This document shows positions 34,354-43,159 of a stretch of 64,000 bases of DNA, in pieces. Both the position numbers and the translations under genes were made by a program. This stretch comes from Amorphoplanes friuliensis DSM 7358 (GTDB taxonomy: Bacteria; Actinomycetota; Actinomycetes; Mycobacteriales; Micromonosporaceae): contig NC_022657.1 of the NCBI RefSeq assembly GCF_000494755.1, positions 5,060,001-5,124,000 of the forward strand, given 5' to 3'. The notes under the pieces were generated by a model that worked only from the letters and a program-made list of their open reading frames with translations, was not told where the DNA came from and did no database searches. The first letter of the stretch is position 1, and the number at the start of each line of letters is the position of its first letter.

Positions 34354-35169
34354 ATGCCCGGCAGGCCCACCGACCGGCCGATCCTCACCCGGCGGCGGCT
34401 CCTGACGGCTCTGCCCGGTGCGGCCGGCCTGACGCTGCTGGCCGGCGCCGCGTCGACCGCGACGATCGGTGCAGGCTCGCTGGCGGGCCACCGAATGACC
34501 ACGCAGCCACGGACGCCTCCGACCGAGAGCGCCACCGCGCCGATGCGGGCGCAGCACCACCCGGTCCACACCCTCGCGGACTTCCGGCGGGCCACCACGG
34601 TCCCCCCGTTCCCGGGTGACGCGATCGCGTTGACCATCGACGACGGGCCGCACCCGGTCTGGACACCGAAGATCCTGCGGCTGCTGGACAAGCACCACGT
34701 ACCGGCGCTGTTCTGCATGATCGGCAACCAGGTCCTCGGGCACGAGCCGGTGGCCAAGTCGGTCATCCGCGCCGGGCACCAGCTCGCCAACCACACCTGG
34801 AGCCACCCGTCGGCCCTGGCCGGCAAGTCCCGGGCCCGCATCCGCAAGGAGATCCACCGGGCACAGGAGAAGATCCACGACACCACGGGTTACACGCCCA
34901 AGATCTTCCGCTCTCCCGGCGGCGACTGGTCACCGGCCGTCCTGCAGGAATCCGCCCACGCCGGTCTGCTCCCCCTCGACTGGAGCACCGACCCCCGGGA
35001 CTGGTCACGCCCCGGCACCGCGGCGATCAAACGACGGATGCTGGCCGCCCGTCCGGGACAGATCCTGCTCTGCCACGACGGCGGCGGCGACCGGTCGCAG
35101 ACCTACCAGGCCCTCCGCACGATCATCCCCGCCCTCAAGGCGCGGGGCCTCCACTTCGTCGCCCTCTGA
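34354..35169 (+). CDS. Secreted polysaccharide deacetylase (CE4)
   Basis: A 271-residue exported enzyme behind GGAGG. The N-terminus LTRRRLLTALPGAAGLTLLA looks like a Tat signal. The NodB-domain motifs are complete: ALTIDDGPHP (metal and base Asp), NHTWSHPS (His metal ligands), IFRSPGGDWS, LDWSTDPRDWS and ILLCHDGGG (catalytic His). It should remove N-acetyl groups from peptidoglycan or chitin-like polymers outside the membrane. The 130 bases before it hold no other recognisable gene; I saw no convincing riboswitch there. Confidence 0.9.
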   Translation: MPGRPTDRPILTRRRLLTALPGAAGLTLLAGAASTATIGAGSLAGHRMTTQPRTPPTESATAPMRAQHHPVHTLADFRRATTVPPFPGDAIALTIDDGPHPVWTPKILRLLDKHHVPALFCMIGNQVLGHEPVAKSVIRAGHQLANHTWSHPSALAGKSRARIRKEIHRAQEKIHDTTGYTPKIFRSPGGDWSPAVLQESAHAGLLPLDWSTDPRDWSRPGTAAIKRRMLAARPGQILLCHDGGGDRSQTYQALRTIIPALKARGLHFVAL

Positions 35170-35183
35170 CGGACAATCGCAGG

Positions 35184-36194
35184 GTGCAGCAGCGGCTCGA
35201 CCGGGTGGAGCTGGCCGACGGCACCACCGTGGCGTACGCCTCGGCCGGTGCGGGCCGGCCGCTGGTCTACGTGATGGGCTGGCTCACCCACCTCGAACGC
35301 GGCTGGGAGCTGCCGGCCGAGCGTGCGCTCTACGAGGCGCTGGCGCGGGGCTGCCGGCTCGTGCGCTACGACCGCGCAGGGTGCGGCCTGTCAGCGGTCG
35401 TGGACCGGCCGGCCTCCCTGGAGTTCGAGCTCGAGCAGCTGGCGGCGATCGCGGCGGTGCTGGACGAGCCGTTCGACCTGATGGGCACGTCGATGGGCGC
35501 ACCGGTGGCCGTGGCCTGGGCCGCGGCTCGTCCGGCGACCGTCCGGCGCCTCGTGCTCTACGGCGGCTGGGCCCACGGCGCCGATCTCTCGCCTCCGGGC
35601 GTACGCGAGCATGTCCTGGGGCTGATCGCCTCGCACTGGGGGCTGGGGTCGGAGGTGCTCACCGACATCTTCGCGCCCGACGCCGACCGTTCCACCCGGG
35701 CCGAGCTGGCCCGCTACCAGCGGGAGTCGTCGAGTGCCGCGACCGCCCGGGAGCTGCTGACGCTCAGTTACGAGCTGGACGTGCGTGATCGCCTCGACCA
35801 CGTGCGGGCGCCGACGCTGGTGGTGCACCGCACCGGGGACCGCGCGGCTCCCCTCTCGCAGGCCGAGGTCCTCGCCGCCGGCATCCCGCGCGCTGAACTG
35901 GTCCGGTTGCCCGGCCGGTCGCACCTGCCCTACGCCGGTGACCGCGACGAGCTGGTCCGCGTGGTCCGCCGCTTCCTCGGCCTGGGTGCGCCCCGGCACC
36001 GCACCGGCGGGCTGACGGCCCGCCAGCGGGAGGTGGCCGAGCTGGTCAGCCAGGGCTGCACCAACCGCGAGATCGCGGCGCGCCTGGGCATCACCGAGCG
36101 CTCGGCCGAGGGCCACGTCGAACGTATCCGCCTACGCCTCGGACTCCGCTCCCGCACCCAGCTCGCCGCGTGGTGGACCGCCCAAGTGGGGTAG
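35184..36194 (+). CDS. Alpha/beta hydrolase fused to a LuxR helix-turn-helix
   Basis: A 336-residue fusion starting at GTG 35184. Residues 1-265 are an alpha/beta hydrolase: nucleophile Ser in LMGTSMGAPVAVAW, His in LPGRSHLPYAGD. Residues 275-335 are a LuxR DNA-binding domain (GLTARQREVAELVSQGCTNR, EIAARLGITERSAEGHVERI). The hydrolase part may serve as a ligand sensor or remain catalytic, as in other actinobacterial fusions of this type. Target genes unknown; it may control adjacent genes. Confidence 0.87.
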   Translation: MQQRLDRVELADGTTVAYASAGAGRPLVYVMGWLTHLERGWELPAERALYEALARGCRLVRYDRAGCGLSAVVDRPASLEFELEQLAAIAAVLDEPFDLMGTSMGAPVAVAWAAARPATVRRLVLYGGWAHGADLSPPGVREHVLGLIASHWGLGSEVLTDIFAPDADRSTRAELARYQRESSSAATARELLTLSYELDVRDRLDHVRAPTLVVHRTGDRAAPLSQAEVLAAGIPRAELVRLPGRSHLPYAGDRDELVRVVRRFLGLGAPRHRTGGLTARQREVAELVSQGCTNREIAARLGITERSAEGHVERIRLRLGLRSRTQLAAWWTAQVG

Positions 36195-36238
36195 TTCCCC
36201 GCCTGACCCGGCGACCGGATCGGGGCAGAGTTCTGCGG

Positions 36239-36886
36239 GTGACCGACATCAGGACCGGCTTCGAGCCGCACCGGGTCCGTGGACCCTTCAACGCCGCGTT
36301 CTTCAGTCTGCTGGGCCCCTACCTCGAACGGAGCCTGCGGCAGCACAAGCGGCGGGTGTTCGCGGACCTGCCCCCGGCGGTGGTCGAGCTCGGCTCGGGC
36401 GTGGGCGCCAACCTGCGCTACCTGCGACCCGGATCGACGCTCATCGCCGTCGAACCCAACGCCGCCATGCACCGGCGGCTGCGGGCCGCCGCTGAACGCC
36501 ACGACGTCCGCCTCGACCTGCGTGAGCGTCTCGCCGAGAGCACCGGCCTCCCCGGCGACAGCGCCGACTGTGTGATCTCGTCCCTCGTCCTGTGCACCGT
36601 GGCCGACCCCGCCGGGGTCCTGACCGAGATCCGCCGCATCCTCCGGCCCGGCGGCACCTTCCGCTTCGTCGAACACGTCGCCGCCCCCTCCGGTACGCCG
36701 ACCCGCGCCGTCCAGCGAGCCGTGCGCCGGCCGTGGGCGTGGACGTTCGAGGGCTGCTCGTGCGAACGCGACCTGGCCGCACTGATCCGCGCCGCCGGTT
36801 TCACCCGGACCGACCTCCAGCCGTACCGCCTCCACGGCCCGTTCCTGCCCTTCAACACCCAGATCGCGGGCGTCGCACACCGCTAG
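36239..36886 (+). CDS. SAM-dependent methyltransferase (UbiE/Type 11-like)
   Basis: A 215-residue methyltransferase starting at GTG 36239, the family-like N-terminus; no ribosome site is present, and CAGAGT ends seven bases upstream, so it may be leaderless. Motif I is VVELGSGVGANLRYL, followed by LIAVEPNAAMH, VISSLVLCTV and RILRPGGTFRFVEHVA. The C-terminal FEGCSCERDLAALIRAAGF resembles METTL7-like thiol methyltransferases, so a thiol or lipid substrate is possible. This is inference. Confidence 0.82.
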   Translation: MTDIRTGFEPHRVRGPFNAAFFSLLGPYLERSLRQHKRRVFADLPPAVVELGSGVGANLRYLRPGSTLIAVEPNAAMHRRLRAAAERHDVRLDLRERLAESTGLPGDSADCVISSLVLCTVADPAGVLTEIRRILRPGGTFRFVEHVAAPSGTPTRAVQRAVRRPWAWTFEGCSCERDLAALIRAAGFTRTDLQPYRLHGPFLPFNTQIAGVAHR

Positions 36887-36931
36887 CGATAGCATCGCTG
36901 CCGTACGCAGGCGGACGACGGCGGAGGTCAA

Positions 36932-37327
36932 GTGGCAGCGGACGACATCTCGCGCGGTGAGGCGGAACGGCTTCGCGGGCTCGACGACGCGGCGCGGGTG
37001 GCCCGGACGTTCGAGGTCATTGCCGGGCGGGGCGAGCTGTGGGTCTGGGGTGACGAGGACGAGATCCTGTTCACCGAGGATGCCCGGCGCCGGACGCTGC
37101 TGCCGATCTGGCCGCACGCCACGGTGGCCCGGCTGGAGAACGAGGGTGACGTTCCGGGCGAGCACGCCATCCGGATCGCGGCGGACGTGTTCCTGAAGGA
37201 GTGGCTGCCGCAGCTGGAGGACGACCGCGCCGACATCGCGATCTTCCCGGTCGAGGAGAACAACGCGGCGGTGCTCACGCTGGCGGAGTTCCACTCGCGG
37301 ATGACCGCCGCCCTGCGGCTCAACTGA
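36932..37327 (+). CDS. DUF2750-like protein
   Basis: A 131-residue cytoplasmic protein starting at GTG 36932 behind GGAGG. Its layout (RGELWVWGDEDEILFTED, LLPIWPHATVARL, AADVFLKEWLPQLEDD, IAIFPVEENN) fits the DUF2750 family. Function unknown. A TAGCAT at 36892 could be the -10 of its own promoter. The gene ends at a strong hairpin terminator. Confidence 0.7.
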   Translation: MAADDISRGEAERLRGLDDAARVARTFEVIAGRGELWVWGDEDEILFTEDARRRTLLPIWPHATVARLENEGDVPGEHAIRIAADVFLKEWLPQLEDDRADIAIFPVEENNAAVLTLAEFHSRMTAALRLN

Positions 37328-37333
37328 TCGCGG

Positions 37334-37363
37334 ACGGGTGACGGGTCTGCGCCCGTCACCCGT
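37334..37363. terminator. Bidirectional intrinsic-type hairpin terminator
   Basis: ACGGGTGACGGG and CCCGTCACCCGT form a perfect 12-base stem with a six-base loop (TCTGCG). It lies between two convergent genes (DUF2750 and the binding protein). There is no U-tract, as is usual in high-GC actinobacteria. Confidence 0.75.
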
Positions 37364-37374
37364 ACCGGGGAGGG

Positions 37375-38430
37375 TCAGGCGGTGGCGCGGACCACGGCCG
37401 TGGCGGGGTTGCCGTCGACGGCGGCGGCCATCTGGGGCACGAGCTTGTCGAGCAGGAACGGCAGGCTCAGGACCGAGATGAACGAGGTCGCGGCGCCCAC
37501 GAGTTCCTCGTTCTCGAGGTAGATGTCGCGGCCCTCGGTCTTGACCTTGAGCTTGGCGTACAGCGGGTCGGCCTGGACCTTCTTCTTGTCGGGCTCGTAG
37601 CTGTCGACCAGCCAGATGAGCAGGCCGGTGTCGAGCATGTCGGTGCGTTCCTTGCTGAGGTTGGCGCCGAACTCCTTGCCGGTGACCTCGCCGAGGCCGT
37701 CGGGGAGCTTGAAGCCGAGGTCGGTGAGCAGCCGGCCGCGCGGGTCCTGCGGGCCGTAGACGTAGTAGCCCTCCCACGTGGTGGCCATCATGGCGGTCGC
37801 GCCGACGAAGGACGGGTTGTCCTTCTTGATGGTCTCGAAGCGGGCCTCGGTGTCGGTCACGAGCTTGTCGGCCTGGTCCTTGCGGCCGACGGCAGTGCCG
37901 ACCGTACGGGTCAGGTCCTGCCAGGAGACGCCGTAGTCGACCGAGTCCTTGGGCTGGGCGACGGTCGGGGCCATCTTCGACAGGGTCGCGTAGTCCGCGG
38001 CGGTCAGACCGGAGTAGACGGCCAGGATCAGGTCGGGGCGCAGGGCGGCGACCTTCTCGAACTGGATGCCGTCGGTGTTGGTCAGCACCTGCGGCTTGGG
38101 CTGACTGCCGAGCGCGGCCTCGGCCCAGGGCCAGACGGCGCCGGGCTTCTCACCGAACCACTCGGTCGTCGCGGTGGGGACCACACCGAGGGCGAGCAGG
38201 GCGTCCTGTTCGACCAGGCCGACGGTGACGATGCGCTTCGGCTCGGCCGGGATGGTCGTGGTGCCGAACTTGTTCTCGATGGACACCGGGAACGCGGACG
38301 CCGCCGCGGCCGAGGAGCTGCCGCCGGCGGGGGTGTCGTCCGCCTCGTTGTTGGGGCCACAGGCGGCAAGGAAAAGGATGAGTCCGGCGGCCGCCACCGT
38401 GGCGGTCCGCCGGATCGAAAGTAGCCGCAC
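37375..38430 (-). CDS. Fe(III)-siderophore binding lipoprotein (FecB/FepB-like)
   Basis: A 351-residue substrate-binding protein. GTG 38430 follows GAGAGGAT. The signal ends in a lipobox LAAC with Cys24. The mature chain has the FecB-type fold: TVGLVEQDALLALGVVP at the N-lobe, LRPDLILAVYSGLTAADYATL, a long linking helix near DQADKLVTDTEARFETIKKD, and a C-lobe ending NPATAVVRATA. It would hand the ferric siderophore made by the NRPS cluster to the adjacent importer. An IdeR-type box lies 54 bases upstream, shared with the divergent importer operon, so iron repression is expected. Confidence 0.92.
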   Translation of the reverse strand: MRLLSIRRTATVAAAGLILFLAACGPNNEADDTPAGGSSSAAAASAFPVSIENKFGTTTIPAEPKRIVTVGLVEQDALLALGVVPTATTEWFGEKPGAVWPWAEAALGSQPKPQVLTNTDGIQFEKVAALRPDLILAVYSGLTAADYATLSKMAPTVAQPKDSVDYGVSWQDLTRTVGTAVGRKDQADKLVTDTEARFETIKKDNPSFVGATAMMATTWEGYYVYGPQDPRGRLLTDLGFKLPDGLGEVTGKEFGANLSKERTDMLDTGLLIWLVDSYEPDKKKVQADPLYAKLKVKTEGRDIYLENEELVGAATSFISVLSLPFLLDKLVPQMAAAVDGNPATAVVRATA

Positions 38431-38483
38431 GGCTGATCCTCTCTGCTGGTGAGGCCCCTCCACCGGATGACCTCGAGGGAAGT

Positions 38484-38502
38484 GTAGGTTAGCCTCACCT
38501 AA
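38484..38502. promoter_or_regulatory. IdeR/DmdR iron box
   Basis: GTAGGTTAGCCTCACCTAA matches the 19-bp consensus TTAGGTTAGSCTAACCTAA at 17 positions. It is centrally placed between the divergent binding-protein and importer genes, so one repressor site could control both. Confidence 0.88.
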
Positions 38503-38531
38503 GACCACGAGCGGGATGGACGGAGCGCACG

Positions 38532-39599
38532 TTGACGCAGGGCACCGGCGCAGGCCTGGCGGAGCGGACGGTCCCACCGGACAGTGCCGCGCGCCGGTCC
38601 GCTTCCCGCACGCGGCGCCGCTGGATCGGTCTCGGGATCGGCGTTGTCGTCCTGGTCGCCGCGGTGGCCCTGAGCATCGCGATCGGCAGCCGCACCATCG
38701 GTCTGGGCACGGTCTGGCGGGTGCTGTGGCACGAGGACGGTTCCGCCGAATCCGTGATCGTGCACCAGCTGCGCCTCCCCCGCACCCTGCTCGGGATCGG
38801 CGTCGGCGCCGCGCTCGGCCTGGCCGGTACGGTCATGCAGGCCCTCACCCGCAACCCGCTCGCCGAGCCGGGCCTGCTCGGGGTGAACCTCGGCGCCGCC
38901 ACCGCGGTGGTCCTCGCGATCGCCTTCCTCGGCGTCACCTCCGCCACCGGTTACGTCTGGTTCGCCTTCGCCGGCGCCGCGATCACCTCGGCCGCGGTGT
39001 TCGCGCTGGGCGGCTCGGGCAAGGCGCCCACCCCGGAACGCCAGGTGCTGGCCGGTGTCTCGCTGACCTCGGTGCTCGGCGCGATCGTGTGGGCCGTCCT
39101 GGTCACCCGGCGTGAGGCGTTCGACCGGTACAGGCACTGGGACGTGGGTTCGCTGTCCGATCGGGAGACCGCCACGATCCTGCAGGTGATGCCGTTCCTG
39201 CTGGCCGGCATCGTGCTGGCCCTCGTCCTCGGCCGCCAGCTGAACGCCCTGAGCATGGGTGACGACTCCGCGACCTCGCTCGGGGCGCATCCGGGCCGGA
39301 TCCGCGCGCTCGGCATCCTCACCGTCACCCTGCTGTGCGGCGCCGCGACCGCCGCTTCCGGGCCGATCTGGTTCCTGGGCCTGGCTGTCCCGTACGCCGC
39401 CCGCATGATCGTCGGCTCCGACCACCGCTGGATCCTCACCTACGCGCTGGTCCTGGGCCCGGCGCTGCTGCTCGGCTCGGACGTGCTGGGCCGGGTGCTG
39501 GTGGCGCCGGCCGAGCTGCCGGTCGGTGTGGTCACAGCCTTCCTGGGTGCGCCGCTGTTCATCGCGCTGTGCCGCCGGCGCCGGCTGAGTGTCCTGTGA
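38532..39599 (+). CDS. FecCD-family siderophore ABC permease, first subunit
   Basis: A 355-residue inner-membrane permease with about ten helices. It starts at TTG 38532, with ACGGAG upstream. Family landmarks are LRLPRTLLGIGVGAALGLAG and QALTRNPLAEPGLLGVNLGA after the second helix and the ATPase-contacting LGAHPGRIRALG loop. With the next permease it forms a heterodimer for ferric siderophore import. It is directly downstream of the iron box and overlaps the next gene by GTGA. Confidence 0.92.
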   Translation: MTQGTGAGLAERTVPPDSAARRSASRTRRRWIGLGIGVVVLVAAVALSIAIGSRTIGLGTVWRVLWHEDGSAESVIVHQLRLPRTLLGIGVGAALGLAGTVMQALTRNPLAEPGLLGVNLGAATAVVLAIAFLGVTSATGYVWFAFAGAAITSAAVFALGGSGKAPTPERQVLAGVSLTSVLGAIVWAVLVTRREAFDRYRHWDVGSLSDRETATILQVMPFLLAGIVLALVLGRQLNALSMGDDSATSLGAHPGRIRALGILTVTLLCGAATAASGPIWFLGLAVPYAARMIVGSDHRWILTYALVLGPALLLGSDVLGRVLVAPAELPVGVVTAFLGAPLFIALCRRRRLSVL

Positions 39600-40636
39600 G
39601 CGGTCAGGGCACGCGCGTCGTGCTGCGCGGCGGGGGCCTCTCGGTCCGGGTGCATCTGCGCGCACTGATCGTCGGCGTCGTGCTGCTGCTCGTCGCGCTG
39701 GGTGTCGCGTTGGTCAACCTGACCAGTGGCGACTTCCCGGTGCCGGTCGCGGACGTGCTGCGCAGCCTGGCCGGGCGGGGTGACGCCGGCACCGACTTCA
39801 TCGTCTACGAGCTGCGGCTGCCCCGGGTGCTGATCACGCTGCTGGTCGGTGCGGCGCTGGGAGCGAGCGGCACGATCTTCCAGGGGCTGACGCGCAATCC
39901 GCTCGGCAGCCCCGATTTTGTCGGCCTGACCGTGGGTGCCGCGACCGGCGCGCTCGTGGTCATGCTGATCCTCGGTGGCGGCGGGATCCAGGTCGCCACC
40001 GGCGCGATCGTCGGCTGCCTGCTCACCTCGGTGGCGATCTACCTGCTGGCCTTCCGCCGGGGTGTGCAGCCCTTCCGCCTCATCCTCATGGGTATCGGCG
40101 TCTCCGCGCTGCTGGAGGCCGCGAACTCCTACCTGATCTACCGCAGCCGGCTCGACGAGGCGCTCGCCGCACAGGTCTGGCTGATCGGCAGCGTCAACGG
40201 TCGCGGCTGGACCGAGGTCGTGCTGGTCGGTGTCGCGCTCGCGGTGCTGCTGCCGCTGGTCCTGTACTACGGACGGCACCTGAGCATGCTGGCGCTGGGC
40301 GACGAGATCGCGGTGCTGCACGGCGTACCGGTGGAACGGAGCCGGGCGGTCCTGGCGCTGGCCGCGGTGGGTCTGTCGGCCGGGGCGACCGCGGCGGCCG
40401 GGCCGATCGCCTTCGTGGCACTGGCGGCACCACCGCTGGCCGCGCGGCTGGCCCGCTCGCCGCACGCCGGGATCCTGCCCGCCGCCGCGATGGGCGCCGC
40501 GCTGCTCACCGCGGGCGACTGGGCGGCGCAGCATGCGATGCCGGGCAACGACATCCCGGTCGGCATCATCACCGCCGCGCTCGGCGGTGTCTACCTGACC
40601 TGGTTGCTGTTCCACGAACGACGCACCCGAGGATGA
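39596..40636 (+). CDS. FecCD-family siderophore ABC permease, second subunit
   Basis: A 346-residue permease, GTG 39596 overlapping the previous stop. It has about ten helices and the landmarks LRLPRVLITLLVGAALGASG, QGLTRNPLGSPDFVGLTVGA and the coupling loop LHGVPVERSRAV. It partners the subunit at 38532. Sequence divergence between the two supports a heterodimer rather than a recent duplication. Confidence 0.92.
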   Translation: MSGQGTRVVLRGGGLSVRVHLRALIVGVVLLLVALGVALVNLTSGDFPVPVADVLRSLAGRGDAGTDFIVYELRLPRVLITLLVGAALGASGTIFQGLTRNPLGSPDFVGLTVGAATGALVVMLILGGGGIQVATGAIVGCLLTSVAIYLLAFRRGVQPFRLILMGIGVSALLEAANSYLIYRSRLDEALAAQVWLIGSVNGRGWTEVVLVGVALAVLLPLVLYYGRHLSMLALGDEIAVLHGVPVERSRAVLALAAVGLSAGATAAAGPIAFVALAAPPLAARLARSPHAGILPAAAMGAALLTAGDWAAQHAMPGNDIPVGIITAALGGVYLTWLLFHERRTRG

Positions 40637-40646
40637 GGATCGACCG

Positions 40647-41480
40647 ATGACCGACGACGCCCGGCTCCAGGCCACGGACCTCACCCTCGCGTACGACCGC
40701 AGGGTGGTCGCCGAGCACCTCGACGTGCGGATCACCGACGGGTCGTTCACCGTCATCGTCGGGCCCAACGCCTGCGGCAAGTCGACGCTGCTGCGCGCGC
40801 TGGTTCGGGTGCTCAAGCCGCAGTCCGGTGCGGTGCTGCTCGACGGGAACGCCATCGCGTCGTACCCGTCGAAGCACATCGCGAAGCAGCTCGGCATGCT
40901 CCCGCAGTCCCCCGTCGTGCCCGGCGGGATCGTGGTCGAGGAGCTGGTCGCCCGGGGCCGGTTCGCCCATCAGCGCCTGTTGCGGCAGTGGTCGCCGGAG
41001 GACGAGGACGCGGTCGCCGAGGCGATGCGCCTGACCGAGGTCGCCGATCTGGCCGACCGGTTCGTCGACGAGCTCTCCGGCGGTCAGCGGCAGCGGGTCT
41101 GGCTGGCCATGGCCCTGGCCCAGCAGACGCCGATCCTGCTGCTCGACGAGCCGACGACGTTCCTCGACCTGTCCCACCAGTTCGAGGTGCTCGACCTCTG
41201 CGCGGAGCTGCACGAGGAGGGCCGCACGATCGTCGCGGTGCTGCACGACCTCAACCACGCCTGCCGGTACGCGACCGAGCTGATCGTCATGCGCGACGGC
41301 AAGGTGCTCGCGCAGGGCACCCCCGCCGACGTGATGACCGCCGAGCTGGTCGAGCGGGTGTTCTCGATGCCGTGCCGGGTCATCGACGACCCCGAGACCG
41401 GCACCCCGATGGTCGTCCCGGCCGACCGGCACCGCCGCCGCGGCGTCCGCGCAGCGGTGACCGAGCGGGCCTCCGCGTGA
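40647..41480 (+). CDS. Siderophore ABC importer ATPase (FecE/FepC-like)
   Basis: A 277-residue ATPase with Walker A GPNACGKSTLLRAL, signature ELSGGQRQRVWLAMAL, Walker B ILLLDEPTTFLDLSHQ and the switch His in VAVLHDLNHA. It starts ten bases after the second permease gene and completes the importer. The stop overlaps the exporter gene start by GTGA, so import and export are one transcription unit. Confidence 0.93.
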   Translation: MTDDARLQATDLTLAYDRRVVAEHLDVRITDGSFTVIVGPNACGKSTLLRALVRVLKPQSGAVLLDGNAIASYPSKHIAKQLGMLPQSPVVPGGIVVEELVARGRFAHQRLLRQWSPEDEDAVAEAMRLTEVADLADRFVDELSGGQRQRVWLAMALAQQTPILLLDEPTTFLDLSHQFEVLDLCAELHEEGRTIVAVLHDLNHACRYATELIVMRDGKVLAQGTPADVMTAELVERVFSMPCRVIDDPETGTPMVVPADRHRRRGVRAAVTERASA

Positions 41481-43159
41481 CCCAGCGGCAGGGTCTGCTC
41501 GGCCAGGCGCTCGGCGGGCAACGACGCTGGATCGTGCTCAGCACCCTGATGATCACCGGTCATCAGGCCGGCGAGGTCGCCGTGCCGTTCCTCATCGGTG
41601 TGGTCATCGACCAGGCGGTCACCGGTGATGCGGGCGACCTGGCGCTCTGGCTGGGCGTGATCGGCGCCGTCTACCTCGGCCTGAGCTACAGCTACCGGTA
41701 CGGCGAGCGCTTCGGTGAACGCGCGTCCGAGCAGGCCGCCCACGAGCTGCGCCTGCGGGTGACCCGCCGGGTCCTCGACGACCGCGGCGGCGCCGAGACC
41801 GACCGGCTGCCCGGCGCGCTCGTCTCGATCGCCACCAGTGACGCCGCCCGCGTCGGTGCGGTGGCCGTCGCCGTCTCCTCCGGTGTCGCCGCGGTGGTCG
41901 GCCTGAGCTTCGCGGCGGTGCTGCTGCTGTCCATCTCGGTGCCGCTCGGCCTGCTGGTCCTGCTCGGCACACCACCGCTGATGGGCCTCACCCGGCTGCT
42001 CGGCAAGCCCCTGGAGGAACGCAGCGAAACCGAGCAGGAGCACGGCGCGCAGGCCTCCGGGACCGCCGCCGATCTGGTCGCCGGGCTGCGTGTCGTCAAG
42101 GGGTTGCGGGCCGGTCCGGCGGCCGTGACCCGCTATCGCGAGCGCAGCCGCGGCGCGCTGGCGGCGACCGTGCGGGCTGCCCGCGCCGAGGCCGCGTACC
42201 AGGGTGTGGTGCTCTCGCTCAGCGGGTTGTTCCTGGCGGTGATCGCGGTGGCCGGTGGCATCCTGGCCGTCCGCGGTGAGATCACCGTGGGGCAGTTGAT
42301 CTCGTCGGTCGGTCTGGCACAGTTCCTGGTCGGCCCGATGTCGACGTTCGGCTGGGTCGGCGCCGACCTGGCCCAGGGCCGCGCGTCGGCCCGCCGTGTC
42401 GCCGCCGTGCTGGACATGCCCGCCGCGGTGACCGGCGGCGACGCGAGCCCGTCCGTTCCGGTGCGCGGGGCGATCCGCATCCACGGGCTCGCCGATCCAC
42501 CGCTGCGCGCGCTCGACCTGGAGATCACCCCGGGCGAGCTGGTCGGCATCGTCGCGGCCGACCCGGCCGAGGCCGCCGCCCTGGTACGCCTGCTCGGCCG
42601 CTCCTGCGACCCGGCCGGCGGGGTGATCGAGCTCGACGGTGTCGCCCTGACCGAGCTGGCACCGGACGGGCTGCGCAGCGCCGTGCTGTCCACCGAGCAC
42701 CACACCGACCTGTTCGGCGGCACGATCCGTTCGGCCGTCTCGCTCTCCGGGCGCGCGCGGCCCGAGACCGTCGAGGCCGCCGTGATCACCGCCGGCGCCG
42801 ACGAGGTGGCCGGCGGCCTGCCGGACGGCCTCGACGCCGTGCTGGACGACGGCGCCCGCTCGCTCTCCGGTGGTCAGCGCCAGCGGATCGCGCTCGCCCG
42901 TGCCCTCGCCGCCGACCCGCCGGTGCTCGTGGTGCACGACCCGACCACCGCGGTCGACGCGGTCACCGAGTCCCGCATCGCCGGGCGGCTGCGGGAGATG
43001 CGCGCCGGCCGGACCACGATCCTGGTGACGACGAGCCCGGCCCTGCTCGCGGTGACCGACCGGGTGATCGTCCTGCACGACGGCGCCGTCCGTGCCGACG
43101 GTACGCACGGTGACCTCGTCGCCGGTGACTCCACGTACAGGGAGACGGTGCTGTCATGA
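41477..43159 (+). CDS. ABC exporter half-transporter with degenerate Walker motifs
   Basis: A 560-residue fused membrane/ATPase protein, GTG 41477. Six membrane helices lie in the first ~300 residues. In the ATPase domain the P-loop is replaced by GIVAADPAEAAALVRLL near residue 356, with no GKS/T. Walker B reads VLVVHDPTTAVD, with Pro where the catalytic Glu should be. The signature LSGGQRQRIALARAL is intact near 464. It can therefore give only its signature motif to the active site formed with its partner at 43156. The pair most likely exports the siderophore. Confidence 0.9.
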   Translation: MTQRQGLLGQALGGQRRWIVLSTLMITGHQAGEVAVPFLIGVVIDQAVTGDAGDLALWLGVIGAVYLGLSYSYRYGERFGERASEQAAHELRLRVTRRVLDDRGGAETDRLPGALVSIATSDAARVGAVAVAVSSGVAAVVGLSFAAVLLLSISVPLGLLVLLGTPPLMGLTRLLGKPLEERSETEQEHGAQASGTAADLVAGLRVVKGLRAGPAAVTRYRERSRGALAATVRAARAEAAYQGVVLSLSGLFLAVIAVAGGILAVRGEITVGQLISSVGLAQFLVGPMSTFGWVGADLAQGRASARRVAAVLDMPAAVTGGDASPSVPVRGAIRIHGLADPPLRALDLEITPGELVGIVAADPAEAAALVRLLGRSCDPAGGVIELDGVALTELAPDGLRSAVLSTEHHTDLFGGTIRSAVSLSGRARPETVEAAVITAGADEVAGGLPDGLDAVLDDGARSLSGGQRQRIALARALAADPPVLVVHDPTTAVDAVTESRIAGRLREMRAGRTTILVTTSPALLAVTDRVIVLHDGAVRADGTHGDLVAGDSTYRETVLS